From Lycorma delicatula (Eukaryota; Arthropoda; Insecta; Hemiptera; Fulgoridae): a stretch of DNA of 64,000 nt. How positions within the stretch are numbered: the first letter of the stretch is position 1; every line of letters starts with the position of its first letter. Location: the NCBI RefSeq assembly GCF_047948215.1, contig NC_134455.1, positions 307,352,147 through 307,416,146 of the forward strand. Direction: 5' to 3'. A program made the translations under genes and the position numbers. The notes under the pieces were generated by a model. It searched no databases, had not been told where the DNA came from, and was given only the letters and a program-made list of their open reading frames with translations. Of the stretch, positions 36,548 through 47,915 are shown one piece after another.

Positions 36548-36849
36548 ACCCACCGGGTTGGTCTAGTGGTTAACGCGTCTTCCCAAATCAGCTGATTTGG
36601 AAGTCGAGAGTTACAGCGTTCAAGTCCTAGGAAAGCCAGTTATTTTTACATGGATTTTAATACTAGATCGTGGATACCGGTGTTCTTTGGTGGTTGGGTT
36701 GCAATTAATCACACATTTCAGGAATAGTCGAACTGAGATCGTACAAGACTACACTTCATTTACACTCATACATATCATCCTCATTCATCCTCTGAAGAAT
36801 TATCTAAACGGTAGTTAACGGAGGCTAAACAGGAAAAAGAAAGAAAGAA
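36548..36849 (+). mobile_element. SINE-2, full-length, perfect target duplication
   Basis: The head ACCCACCGGGTTGGTCTAGT holds the A box, with the B box at GTTCAAGTCC. The tail ends GGAGGCTAAACAGG and (AAAG)n. The 16-bp target duplication AGATATGGCAAAGTTG at 36532-36547 and 36850-36865 is perfect, so both ends are exact and the insertion is fairly recent. It is paired with an inverted copy 36 bp downstream. Confidence 0.95.
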
Positions 36850-36885
36850 AGATATGGCAAAGTTGTTACGCAGTAGTAATAGCCT

Positions 36886-37176
36886 TTCTTTCTTTTTCCT
36901 GTTTAGCCTCTGGTAACTACCGTTTAGATAATTCTTCAGAGGATGATATATGTATGAGTGTAAATGAAGTGTAGTCTTGTACATTCTCAGTTCGACCATT
37001 CCTGAGATGTGTGGTTAATTGAAACCCAACCACCAAAGAACACCGGTATCCACGATCTAGTATTCAAATCCGTGTAAAAATAACTGGCTTTACTAGGACT
37101 TGAACGCTGTAACTCTCGCCTTCCAAATCAGCTGATTTGGGAAGACGCGTTATCCACTAGACCAACCCGGTGGGTT
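36886..37176 (-). mobile_element. SINE-2, full-length, inverted, perfect target duplication
   Basis: A minus-strand copy with its tail towards the plus copy at 36548. The 14-bp duplication AGTAGTAATAGCCT at 36872-36885 and 37177-37190 is perfect and differs from that of the neighbour, so the two SINEs inserted independently. The head ends AACCCACCGGG-like at 37176. Confidence 0.95.
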
Positions 37177-37364
37177 AGTAGTAATAGCCTAAATAAGTTA
37201 CTTTTCTTATTCAAATTCTAACACATGATAGCCTCGGTTGGTAAATTCATTAATACTCGTAATATTTAAAAATACTCGTATAAAGTATATATTAATTTTA
37301 ACGCGTATAAGTACAGTATTCAAAATTTCATGTAAGTCATCAGTATTGGAATAATTTTATTTTT

Positions 37365-37517
37365 ATTTTTCTGTTTATCCTCTGGAATCACCGTAAGATA
37401 TTACTTCAGAGGATGATATTTATGAATGTAATTGAACTGTATTCTTGTACAATCTCAGGTCGACCAATCCTGAGACGTGTGATTACTTTTAACTCATCCA
37501 CCAAAGAACACCGGTAT
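37365..37517 (-). mobile_element. SINE-2 fragment, head missing, older
   Basis: Minus-strand tail and body (CTGTTTATCCTCTGGAATCA, ACTTCAGAGGATGATATT, CCACCAAAGAACACCGGTAT) end abruptly at 37517 before the tRNA-like head. More diverged than the adjacent pair. Confidence 0.8.
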
Positions 37518-37989
37518 TGTTATTCTTAACAAAAAGTATAATAGCAAAAACAATAACGCTCGATGTAAAAAGGTATTATAATGAAAATTTTTTTTACGTT
37601 TTGATTTTCTACAACAGATGCTGGTGCAGTAACATGATTAATCTGCGTTACAATAAAAGTGATATTAATAAAAAAAAAAAAAATTATTCCAAGTAAAAGA
37701 GTTTGAAATAAAGTATTAAGATTTAATTAAAAATATTGTTATTCCAGGAGCCATATCTGAATCGTTCCATTGAATACGGAGCGGTATCGAGCAGTTAGCA
37801 TTCTAAACCTTTTTAAAACAAAAACTTTTGTTGAGGTTAAAAGTCGTTTTTCTCAGCTCATGAACTTCTCTCGGCATGTTGTATGTTTGGACAGTGCGGC
37901 CCAGTTGTAAATTAATAATTTTATAAATGAATGGTCTATTTTGCTTAAAGCCAGTCCATTTAAACGTACTTTGTAATTTTATTTACCAT

Positions 37990-40760
37990 AATGGTTCCTA
38001 CGGCGGCCTAGGCCAATAGACGGACCCATCATAAGCAGTCAGTCCGCTGATCTTAGCGTACCTGGAGCCGTCATGACTGCTGCTTCAGGGGGATCGTCTG
38101 TGGAATGCAGACGGAGGCCTGGTAAGAAGTGGAGGTCCTCTGACCTAAGTGTGCTGCGCGCAAGGGTTAGATCCGCGAGGAATAGATACCAGTGACGCCC
38201 CCTAACGGGGATTATCGTTTACGACTTGCGCGCTGAGCGCCTTCGGATGTACCGGCGTGCCCGTAACGAATACGTTCACGCTATCAAGGAAGCCAAACTC
38301 AAGTTTTGGCAAGACTCCATGCGCGAGTTGTGCAGAGCAATCCTGGGCAGCTCGCAAAGACATGTTACAGGCCGAAATCATTGCACGTACTGTCCAGTGT
38401 TCGGTGCGGGTTTGGTGGTTGGGACCACACTTTATTACCTGTGGCGACTTACCAAGCGTTCCTGGATACTCTGTTTCCAGATGCTCGGGAGGGTGAGGCA
38501 GAGATCGGCGTTAGGGCGGGTGAAACACCATTCCCTGACGTGCGGAACGTGGAACCTGAAGATATAGACCGAGTGGTTTCTCGAATGGCATTGAAGAAGG
38601 CACCGGGGATTGACCAGCTTGACCCGGATATATTTTACCATCTGCTGCCTGTCATGAGAGCCGCTTGGCAAACTGTTCTCGGGGTGTCTAAGCTGGGGCT
38701 GCTTTCCGGCTTACTGGAAGGTGGCTTTGGTGAGAGAGTTCTTAAAATCTGGAAAGGATTCTGGTGAGGTCAGTTGTTATCGACCCATCAGTCTCTTGCT
38801 GGTTATCGGTAAGTTGCTAGAAAGGCTGGTTGTGGAACGGCTCTGCGAAAACATTGATATGAATTGTTTTCTAAATCGGGGCCAATACGGCTTCATGAAA
38901 GGGGTTGGCACCGAGGATTGCATCTTAAATGCTCTTGCCGAGGTCTAAAGCGCCGACTGCAAATACGTTTTGGCAATTTTTATTGACGTAGAGGCAGCAT
39001 TTCCTTCCTTGTGTTGGAGTTTTGTTCTCTATGAGTTGGAACGCCGCAATGTTCCCGTAGCCTTGCAGGCCCACAGGGTTCCGTTCTCGGTCCTCTGCTG
39101 TGGAACCTGGTTTTCGATGGATTTCTGGGATTGACATTCCCAGAAGGGGTCACGGCTCAGGCTTTCGCCGATGACTGTCTCCTTTTGGTTCGTGGTAACT
39201 CATGACCACAAGTGGAAAATAGAGCGCAGACAGCTTTGTCAACTGTAGAAGGCTGGATGGACATACAAAATTTAAAGATTTCTGTGCCCAAGACGAAGTA
39301 TATGCTTCTCAAGGGTGCAGACAAATTATCATGGAGTCGTAACTCCCACATTAAATATAAAGGCTGTGTAATCAGCCGAGTGAGGGTTCATAAGTACCTA
39401 GGTGTTTTTTGATGAGAAGTTGCTTTTTAGTAACCACATTAGGCAAGTAGCGGTGAACTCCGGTTCAGTGATGCACAAACTTAGAAGGATTGCTCGGAAA
39501 GACTCAGGGTTGTCGGGCCGTCAAATGTACATGGTGTACCAAGGCGTCTTTGAGAGTATGACCACATACGCGGCGCCAGTCTGGGCGCATAGGAAAGGAA
39601 TAGAGCACTGCTTCAAAATTTAAAGTGTGCTCAGCGCAGAGCCTTAATAGTACGCACTGGTGTTTTTAAAATAACCTCCTATGAGGCTACCACCGTATTG
39701 GGAAAGGCTCTCCCAATCGATTTAGTGGTGAAAGTTTGGGCAGCCATGTGGAAGTTGCGAAGAGGTCGGGAGGCCGAGGCATTTGGGATGCGGTTTCGAG
39801 CCGGACCAGTACCGTAGCGGAACGGTGATCTCAATGCACCGGAGCTAAGTTTCGTTCAGTTGCCCATCTCCCGTCTGCGGAAGAGGCTATGGAGCCTCGC
39901 GATGGAGGCATTGCAGCTTGAATGGCACACCACGACTAAGGGAAGATCCTTGTATAGGTTTATACAGGATTTGGGGGAGATTGTACGCCTCAAGTTTATT
40001 TTTAAGGGCAACGGGTGCCCAGGTGCTCACCAACCATGTGGATTTAAAACAATATCTGATTTGGTTCCTCCTGGCGGCTGATGAGTTCTGCGTCTGCGGG
40101 GAGGTCCAGTCGAATGAGCATATGATGTTTGACTGCCCCGCTCTTGGAGGGGCCAGAGATCGAGCCACCCTGGAACTTAGAGGTCAGGGGAAAACTGGCC
40201 GCTCAAAAACGGCGAGTCAGTGTGGCGAGAGCCGCATTGTTGGACCGTGTGGGAGTTCCTCGATGAGGTTGCGATGTTCAACCGTCATCGGTAGAATTAA
40301 GGGTGAAATCTATATGATTCCTACAGTGCGGCTGTGGGAAACTTATCCTGAGATTATGGCTGGCCACCAGCCAGATATAAGCTCCAAGCGCTTTAAATGG
40401 TGGACAGGTACTAGCTGGCATGCAGCGACCGAGGCGGGACAGATAAATTGCTGTCTTTTAACATAAGGGGTGCGCCTCCCCGATTTAGTTTTATTGTTGA
40501 CAAGTGAGCGGCTGGGACACGTAAGCGGGTGGTGTATAGCACCTCGCTTAGTCCGCTCACGCTGATAGGTAGCTCATTAGGAGCATTCAGGTTTCAGGTC
40601 GCTAAACCGTTTTTCGAGGCACAGTAGCCGTTTTTGGCACGGACATTTGGTAATATGCTCTAGGGCGAGCGAATGGGGTGGTGGCGAGAGAAATGCCAGT
40701 TAACCAACTTAACCATAATTCGGCGGAATTCCAACAAATTTTGAAATTAAAAAAATGGGC
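37990..40760 (+). mobile_element. R1-type LINE, 5'-truncated and decayed
   Basis: GC-rich block starting near 37990 (CCTACGGCGGCCTAGG) and ending near 40760 in an A-rich sequence (ATTAAAAAAATGGG), sharply different from AT-rich flanks. It holds the end of the linker, the RT and the C-terminal zinc-finger region of an R1-like element, followed by about 290 bp of 3' UTR. I did not find a clean target duplication. Confidence 0.8.
38100..40462 (+). pseudogene. R1-type reverse transcriptase, multiply frameshifted
   Basis: In order: a basic linker (LRARVRSARNRYQ, then RMYRRARNEYVHAIKEAKLK at 38245-38305), SRMALKKAPGIDQLDPDIFY near 38580-38640, and CYRPISLLLVIGKLLERLV with GQYGFMKGVGTEDCI near 38780-38930. 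Next come AIFIDVEAAFPSLCW near 38973 (catalytic Asp) and AFADDCLLLVRG near 39160 (catalytic DD). Then come WMDIQNLKISVPKTKYMLLK, VRVHKYLGVF, and a C-terminal finger CVCGEVQSNEHMMFDC near 40092-40137. The blocks fall in at least four frames with a stop after ALAEV (38948), so it is dead. The clade is inferred from motif wording and the Cys-Cys-His-Cys finger. Confidence 0.85.
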
Positions 40761-42929
40761 CCTGCAGATATGCTGGGTTTTTATTAACAGTCCTCAGTGC
40801 TCTGATTGATTTAAGTTGAAAATTAAAATAATCACTTCTGGTTTTTATGTATACGTCTTGGTTTTATTCATGTTGCATAATAATAAAAAATATTATCTTA
40901 ATTGATAAACCGCTTTCCCCGTGGTCCTAATTTATATAAATGAACCAGCATCCAGGCATTCTTATTTCACACGACTTAATTTCAGAAAAAATCAGTAGTG
41001 ATCCGTTTGGTACATTTTTAACAAATCCGCAACGACCTTAATATGACTCATAAATTTAGACAAAATGTACTTTTTTAAAACCAGACTTTTATCAACACAT
41101 TTTTTATACTCTTATATTAGTTTTGATGAAGTCGTGATTCAGAACCGTAATTATTAATTTAAGTAGTAACGAAAAATTACATATACTCGTTATTCGTTAT
41201 ATCCAATATAACGTTTTTCTTTTCTTTTAGTTCACTGATAATCGGAAAACCTACACGCACGCGCGCGCACATACCCACATGCACTCATACACACATTCAC
41301 ATATTGATGCAGTACGGTTATGACAGTGCTTCATGTACAGAAGGCCGTAAACTTATTGATTTTGTGTCAAGAGAATATTGTCTTGCAACTTAATTTTCAT
41401 CTGATGTTATCAGAAATAATTTTTCATACGGTTAGAATTTAAGCACATGTGAATTTATTTTAAGAATTGAATCTTCTCTTTTTTGTTTACTGATAGTTCT
41501 TATATTTCTTTATTTTGCAGTTTAAAAATTACTATCTGTAAAACTGTTGTACAGCTAACTGGCTTGCTGTTTTTTTTTATTATAGATTATACTCATTTTG
41601 TGTTGAAGTTTATCCGTCAGTGCTAATTGTATTATCCAACTTAGATTACGGCGAGGTTGATAAGTTTGAAGGTGTTTTATTATCCTATTCATCATTATTT
41701 CTGCAAAGCGCTCGCGATTCCACACGTTTACAGATTTTCCGTTCTTGAGCCATCTTCTTTTTCATTGTGATCATTCTCTATTTATTTTCCCATAGTTCCT
41801 TCCACATACTCGTGTGTATCATTTTATGCGCGGTCTACCATTTCCTGCCCTTTGCCCTCTTAACTTTTTTTACTACTTCATCCACATGATTTAAGATATT
41901 TAAAATAAATCTGCTTCTTATAATATAATACGTATAATATAAACTTATATTTTGTCATTACCGAATTCCTGCCTCTTTTTATTTATTGCATATCGCTTGC
42001 TGATTAGAAGATTGCATCAGATAATTTAGCTTAAATCACTGCAACAACCGAACTACATTGGTTGTTGTAGTGTCTTGAGGAAGCAATACTGTTTTTCAGC
42101 ATTCGCTCCTAGCGTTTGATTTTCCCGAAATCTGTTATGGTACCGATCTACCGTATGGGCAGTCGCAGTCAACTTTTTTCGATAATAACCGGTAGGTGAC
42201 TTTCACAGTTACCGGTGAAAGTTTTGAAGAATATAAAGTTATTTTGAGATTTGTTTGGCTGGTTTTCATCATCCAGAATCTTTGTAAGAAATGTAATTTT
42301 TTATTTGTAATGTATATTATTTCGAGTCGTTTTGCTGCAGTTAGGTATTTCCTTTTAATACAGGTATTATCTCTTGTTTTGGGTCTTTAAATTTGGTAGC
42401 CGGTAAATAAGCGGTTTAATCCTTATTACGGAATTATTGTATGAAATATTTTGGTTTATTTTTACTGAAATATTAAATCAGATATGCCTGTTAATCGTGA
42501 CTGTCATTTTTGGTTTACTATTAAAATCGTTGAATTTATTTATTATTTGCTACTTTTTTATTTTTTGACATCTAACATCACGCGATTGTTTCAACTTAAT
42601 GTGATTTTTTTTTTGTTTCAGACAAAAATGGGATAACTTGCTGAAAATTGTGCATTGTGAAATAATCAGTTTCGTTAGTAACGACAAAATCGATGCGTAT
42701 CTTTTAAGGTAAACATTTTATTTTTTATACAAGTATTATAGAAAATTTTATTTGGAGTTTGACTTATCGTTTATAACATTTTTTTAATTTAAAAAGATCT
42801 GTGTTTTTTAATTTCCAATTTAACCAAGATTATACAGTTACACTACGTGATCCTGTTCGGTTATGAATACGTTACTAGCTTATATAATTCCAATTGGAAT
42901 AACCTTGGAGTGTACAAAATTATCCACTT
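40761..42929. other. AT-rich non-coding stretch
   Basis: No supported gene. A CA/CG-rich short repeat lies at about 41250-41305. A doubtful minus-strand LINE scrap at 41690-41895 reads DEVVKKVKRAKGRKW, resembling C-terminal RTE-type text. Confidence 0.4.
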
Positions 42930-43410
42930 CTAGAAACTTGTAGGTTTGTGGAATCTGTATGTAAAGAACACAATAGAGCTTTTTTACCCGTTGAGAGGAA
43001 TACGACAGGAATGTACTCTTTCTCGAAATATGGGTCTGCAGAAGATGCTCCGCGTCGCATGGAGGGAAAACAGGACAAACAACTCGATTATAAACGAGCT
43101 GGGTGTGCAGAGGAGGTTGTCTGCAGTATGCTTCCAGCGCATCATTGGCTTTTTCGGCAATATAATACGTAGGCACGATGAAAACTTGAGAAGGTAGTCG
43201 TACACGGAAAAATTGAGGAAAGTAGATCATGCGGAAGACCGCCGAAAAGGTGGCTGGACCAAATTGAATAGGCGATAGAAGAAACGTTAGGCGTATTGTG
43301 ATTCGAATGGCAGAAAATTATTAGCTATGGCGGGAAATTGTCAGCGGGATACGAGTCGGGTCACCAGCTCTCAGACACGAGATGAGGTTTCACTGATGAT
43401 GATGATAAGG
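42930..43410 (+). pseudogene. 3' end of another RTE/CR1-type LINE
   Basis: The plus strand reads GLQKMLRVAWRENRTNNSII, then ELGVQRRLSAVCFQRIIGFF and GNIIRRHDENLRR, with later frames giving GRPPKRWLDQIE and WREIVSGI. This is the usual C-terminus of LINE reverse transcriptases. It ends near 43410 in GATGATGATGATAAG, a short microsatellite-like 3' tail typical of RTE-type elements. It is a different subfamily from copies A-C. Everything upstream is missing, so it is a 5'-truncated insertion. Confidence 0.65.
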
Positions 43411-43617
43411 ATATGCAAATTTTAAAATTATGAATACTTTTTTGGTGCCGCTCATTTACTTCTTAAGTGTAATCCAAGTAAGCGAATACATAAAAATCAG
43501 ATTTGTCTTTTATTCTGAAATGCTAATTAATTACTTGATGTCCTTTTTTAATAATGTGAAAAAGTGACTTGTAACAAAATTTTCCGATGTTATACCTTTG
43601 TACGTGTAAAGAATATA

Positions 43618-43662
43618 AGAAAGCATAATCTCTGCTGCGATTATGCAGAGATTATGCTTTCT
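43618..43662. repeat. perfect 18-bp inverted repeat (hairpin)
   Basis: Arms 43618-43635 (AGAAAGCATAATCTCTGC) and 43645-43662 are exact reverse complements around a 9-nt loop. No gene or transposon boundary explains it. Confidence 0.9.
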
Positions 43663-44274
43663 GTTATTGTTATCTTGTTCTTGCATACTCCTTGCATACT
43701 CGCTTCATTCATATTGGAGCACAGTATTTTTATAACTTATCTTTTACTAGTTTACCGCTGGGTTTGCAGGAATACTTCTATCAAAATAACGTTTTCTTTA
43801 CACAAACACATGTTAAATATTTTTTAATTCGTTCATTTACATTGCTTTTTATTTATATCTTATCCATATTTTTAAATAATATCCATTTAAATTCATCAGC
43901 TAACAGTACAAGAACGTGTTAGTTACGGTTTGTCGTTGATTCCATTACGATTAGTGAAAATCTCTTATTCAAAACAAGTGTGTGTTTTGGTGATTGTTTA
44001 CATGAAATCTTGTTTTTACATACGAAAACGAAGCAATTTAGTTGTCTGTTTGCTTACATTTCTTGGAGAGATGGGGTCTTGCAGTGTCAATTTAGGTAAA
44101 CCCCGTTTTGAATTTTAGATTTTTTTTACTTATGAATAATAATAAAAATTATATCGTATTCACGTGAGATTATTTCGTACTCCTCGACGAGAAAGTAATA
44201 ATTAAATTGGAGGTTTACTTACTCAGGATGCAGCACGTTCTCTTAATTTTTTTCGAATTAAAAGAACGTGATAT
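43663..44274. other. AT-rich non-coding stretch
   Basis: No protein family is recognised. Several short frames are chance products. Confidence 0.5.
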
Positions 44275-44705
44275 TTTTACTTACTTGTACGAAGTAAAGG
44301 AAGTATTGTGATCGCGAAAAATTACGGTTTTCAGATTTCAACGGAAATATCCATTTTGACCATCCCTGAATCCATTTTGGCTAGTTTCGGCGTGACGTCT
44401 GTACGTACTTGCATATATATAAACGACTAGCAGTAGGATATTGAAATTTTAGATTTAGAATTATTGTCCTAAGTGGTATTTATTTTCAATAAAGAAAGTG
44501 GTGTTATTTTTATCTGTTCCAAAGTTATAGTAATTAGAGTAAAATTTTAATTAATGAAATATTTGGATCTAACAAGGAGAAGGTACATCGGTTCAAATCA
44601 GACTTCATCTCTTTTTAAATTAAAATATATTGATTTATTAATAATTATTAACCTCTGATTGTAAAAAAAAATATAATAAATAATAATTCAGTAATAACAA
44701 TAAGA
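44275..44705 (+). repeat. unclassified dispersed repeat, copy 1
   Basis: The segment reads GAAGTAAAGGAAGTATTGTG, then GACCATCCCTGAATCCATTT and TTTCGGCGTGACGTCTGT. It matches the reverse complement of 46005-46560 over the whole length, though this copy lacks some internal sequence near 44450-44530. Non-coding. Confidence 0.75.
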
Positions 44706-46004
44706 ATATCAGAAGCTATTAATGAAGTAAAATGTTAGGTACTTTTAATTTAAAAGAAAAGTGTATATATAATTTAATAAGCGTACAAGGAAAGAGTCAT
44801 GTGGTGTCACATCAGATGTTTTTGTTTCAGACAAAAAAAATTTCATTTAGAAGTTGTTAATTTAATTTTAAAAATGGCTTAAAACCTTCTTACATATAAT
44901 ATTATATTCTGCTACCTCCCGTCTTTGTTGCATAGGTAGACACACCCGTCATATGTTCCAGGGAACTTCGATTAATTAGAATTAGTTAGTGACTATTTAC
45001 AAAAATTAAAACTATCAAGCCTTACTTTAGCGTGGATCCACCGTTCTCACCGTAACTAAATCTTGCCCTTAGGTAAGTTAATGAACAAAAAACTCGAGAG
45101 TGGATTTCCCTCTTTTACGCTTCGGTCAAGTCGTATAAACTCAAAACAGTACTGTAACTTGCTTGATCGCTTCATGGAACCTGTATATCTTTGTAGTTGT
45201 CAAAATAATTTTGATCGTGACTAGGTCCTCCTTTCTGACAGGAATTCCGGACTGTTATCGAAGGCGGTGAACGTCAAAACTTTATCTGAAATTCCCACTC
45301 GTTCTGGCCAATCGGTTCCGACGTTGAGTACGTAGTTTTCCCTGTGATCTTGAATTTCAAGGTGATACGACTCTTGACTTTCCCTCCTTAAAGTAAGGCA
45401 GTCTAAGATAACATAATGTCCGACTGGACCATTCCCCTACAAGACTTATCAGCCGCTAGGCCAAAAATCTTTAAATATCGAAACATAATAGAACCCGATA
45501 TATTTGGATAGAGCTTGTGGAACCGTTGTTATTACGTGATTTTTTTTTTTATATGCATACAACTTTTTAAAGTACGTAGACCGTCCTTTATGTGAAGAGT
45601 TCCATTCGTTCTAACGTGTTTTCCAGTGGCGATGTTTTTCGTTAAGAAAATTTACTGATGGCCGCTTAGAACCGTATAAATTTGGTAAAGTGGGAAGGGA
45701 ATTCCTTTCTTCCTCGTCTCGCAGAACCTGCGATGCGGTTCCTGGCTAAGAATTTTTATACAGAAAACCGTAAAAGAAGGAAGAGTATTTTCAGTGTTGG
45801 CTATTTTAGAAGAAAATAAGAATGTTTGTCACAATTGTTAAGATAGAGTAGGAGGCTAAACAGTAAAGAAAGAAAGATGATATAATTAAAAAATCTTACA
45901 TGGACATCACATGGACTTCCTTGTACGTCTATTAAATTACATATACACATTATTTTAAAATGAAAAGTACATTTTTTATTTCATTAATACTTCTGATATT
46001 TTTC
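44706..46004. other. non-coding spacer between inverted repeat copies
   Basis: A GC-richer block at about 44930-45760 hints at old coding sequence on the minus strand (SLVGEWSSRTLCYLRLPYF near 45450-45395), but frames are broken and the family is uncertain. A SINE-2 tail scrap, GGAGGCTAAACAGTAAAG, lies at about 45851-45878. Confidence 0.35.
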
Positions 46005-46560
46005 TTCTTTTTTGAATTATTATTTATCGTAAAACTTTATTTACAATTAAAGGTTAATGTATTAATAATAAATCAATATATTTAAATTAGAAAAAAAACA
46101 TGGAAGTGTGATTCGATCCGATGTGCCTTCTCCTTTTAGTATGCAAATATTTCATTAATTAAAATTTCATTTGGCTATAACCCCTGGAACCAATGAAAAT
46201 AAGTACAACTTATGATATATCATTGAAAAGCTCTCAATGAGAGCTTATTACTACAGTTAAGAAAAATTCAAAATGCAGACTTCTTTGTATTTTTGACGGT
46301 TTTGGAAACTTTTGGTTCAGTCGATTGCAATCAAAAGGGGAGGTGCACAACTAGATGTTACAACAGTCCTAAATCCAAAACTTCAACATCCTTCGGCTAA
46401 TAGTTTTTGAGTAATGCGAGATACATACGCACAGACGTCACGCCGAAACTAGTCAAAATGGATTCAGGGATGGTCAAAATGAATATTTTCGTAGAAATCT
46501 GAAAACCGAATTTTTTCGTGATCACAATAATTCCTTTATTTTGTACAATTATTAAAACTA
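46005..46560 (-). repeat. unclassified dispersed repeat, copy 2 (inverted)
   Basis: The reverse complement starts GTACAAAATAAAGGAATTAT and follows copy 1 through GACCATCCCTGAATCCATTT and GAAATATTTGCATACTAAAA. It is longer than copy 1. No terminal inverted repeats or coding were recognised. Confidence 0.75.
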
Positions 46561-47867
46561 TTACTGAAAACACACTTCTGACGTTATTGTATCCAGATGT
46601 GTCTACCATTAATTTTGCTGTTCTATCTTTCTGAAACTTAAATAAAATTTCATTTGAAAACTAATTCAGGATTAATTTTAGTTCTCGTTATTAATATTAT
46701 GATTTTTGTAGATATTTGTTAGCATAATTTTAATGTATTTGATTTGAAACCAAACCTGCCTTATGTTATTGAAGTAATTATTACTTAAATTAAATAATAC
46801 CTATAATAAAACTTTATATCTTAAAGAAACTATTTCATTTCACTCTAATATTATATTATAAAACATCTACCGAAAGGTGTAAGATTTTAAAGATTTAATT
46901 AATAAAGTATAAAAAAAGTGACTGTACTTTTTCCATTTTTTCAATATTCCAAATTTGAGTGCGCATATTATGTGGATGGATACGCGTGGTACATTGGTAT
47001 ATACGGTTTCTTTCCGTTTGAGTTTTGAAAAAAAACTTGTTGATATTTTACAAAATATATTTGTAATTAAGTCTGTGTACAGAATAGAATATATTACATT
47101 GGAGTATAGAGTAATCTTAGTCTTTATTGAAATAAAAGGGACAGCTGTAATGCTAGAGAGTAAAGATTATCTTTTGGACTGACATCTAATTATTTATTGA
47201 TAATTTAAGTATAATTATTGGGTTATCTTTTTTACTAGAAAGCATCTTAATTACTAGAAATATTTTTAAATTGTACTAAAAAAAAACGAATTTTTTGATA
47301 ACAAGTGCTGTTGAATAAACTGATTCATTCATTATTTTATCAACATTCTCATTTTTATCAATGATTGTTGTACTTGCGATTATTAAAATTATTATCGTCT
47401 ATACATTTGATTATATAGTTACATGATAACATGTGTTATCATGTGATTATGTAGTTATCATGTTGTATGTTGTTATCTGGATAGATTTGAATAAAAACTC
47501 CTCTGCAGTTCTGTGCAAGAAGACAGACTTTTTCGCAGTCAGAATGCACTAATTTTCAGAGTACAATGCGCTACATACATCGATTAACCAGTAGACTACA
47601 TACAAACATAAAATTTCAACTACCTCATCACTGACAAAATGTGTGTTAAAATTATTTTTTACCTTAAATTTTCTAATCCAAAAACAACACAATCAATCTT
47701 CATCAAATTTTGACATGCACCACTTCAGATAAACTACTACAGCTTATTTAAATTTCAGTGAAATTGATCTAGTAGTGTTGGAGATTTTCTAGCCATAAAA
47801 TTTTATTTTATTCTTAGGCCTGTATATATATATCAGGCCTAATAGGGCCTATATCAGGGCTATATAT

Positions 47868-47874
<7 letters not shown>
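46561..47874. other. AT-rich non-coding stretch
   Basis: It includes a near-palindrome ACATGATAACA/TGTTATCATGT at 47421-47444 and TA-rich repeats with AGGCCT/GGGCCT motifs at 47815-47875. No gene. Confidence 0.5.

Positions 47875-47875
<1 letters not shown>

Positions 47876-47911
<36 letters not shown>
47876..47911. repeat. (CA)n microsatellite abutting a mariner end
   Basis: About 36 bp of uninterrupted CA runs directly into CGAGGTGCGAC, the mariner 5' end. Confidence 0.95.

Positions 47912-47915
<4 letters not shown>

Noticed and set aside
36548..36640. tRNA gene from A and B boxes
   Set aside because: Part of SINE-2, repeated several times in the window with flanking duplications.
41690..41895. 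Minus-strand LINE C-terminus
   Set aside because: Only a few suggestive words (VKKVKRAKGRKW) with stops; too weak to annotate as a separate element.
43564..43922. Overlapping plus-strand frames as a membrane protein
   Set aside because: Frames cross a perfect hairpin, have AT-driven composition and look like no known protein.
44930..45760. Old retroelement coding region on the minus strand
   Set aside because: One phrase (SLVGEWSSRTLCYL) is suggestive, but surrounding frames are broken and no ordered set of motifs follows.
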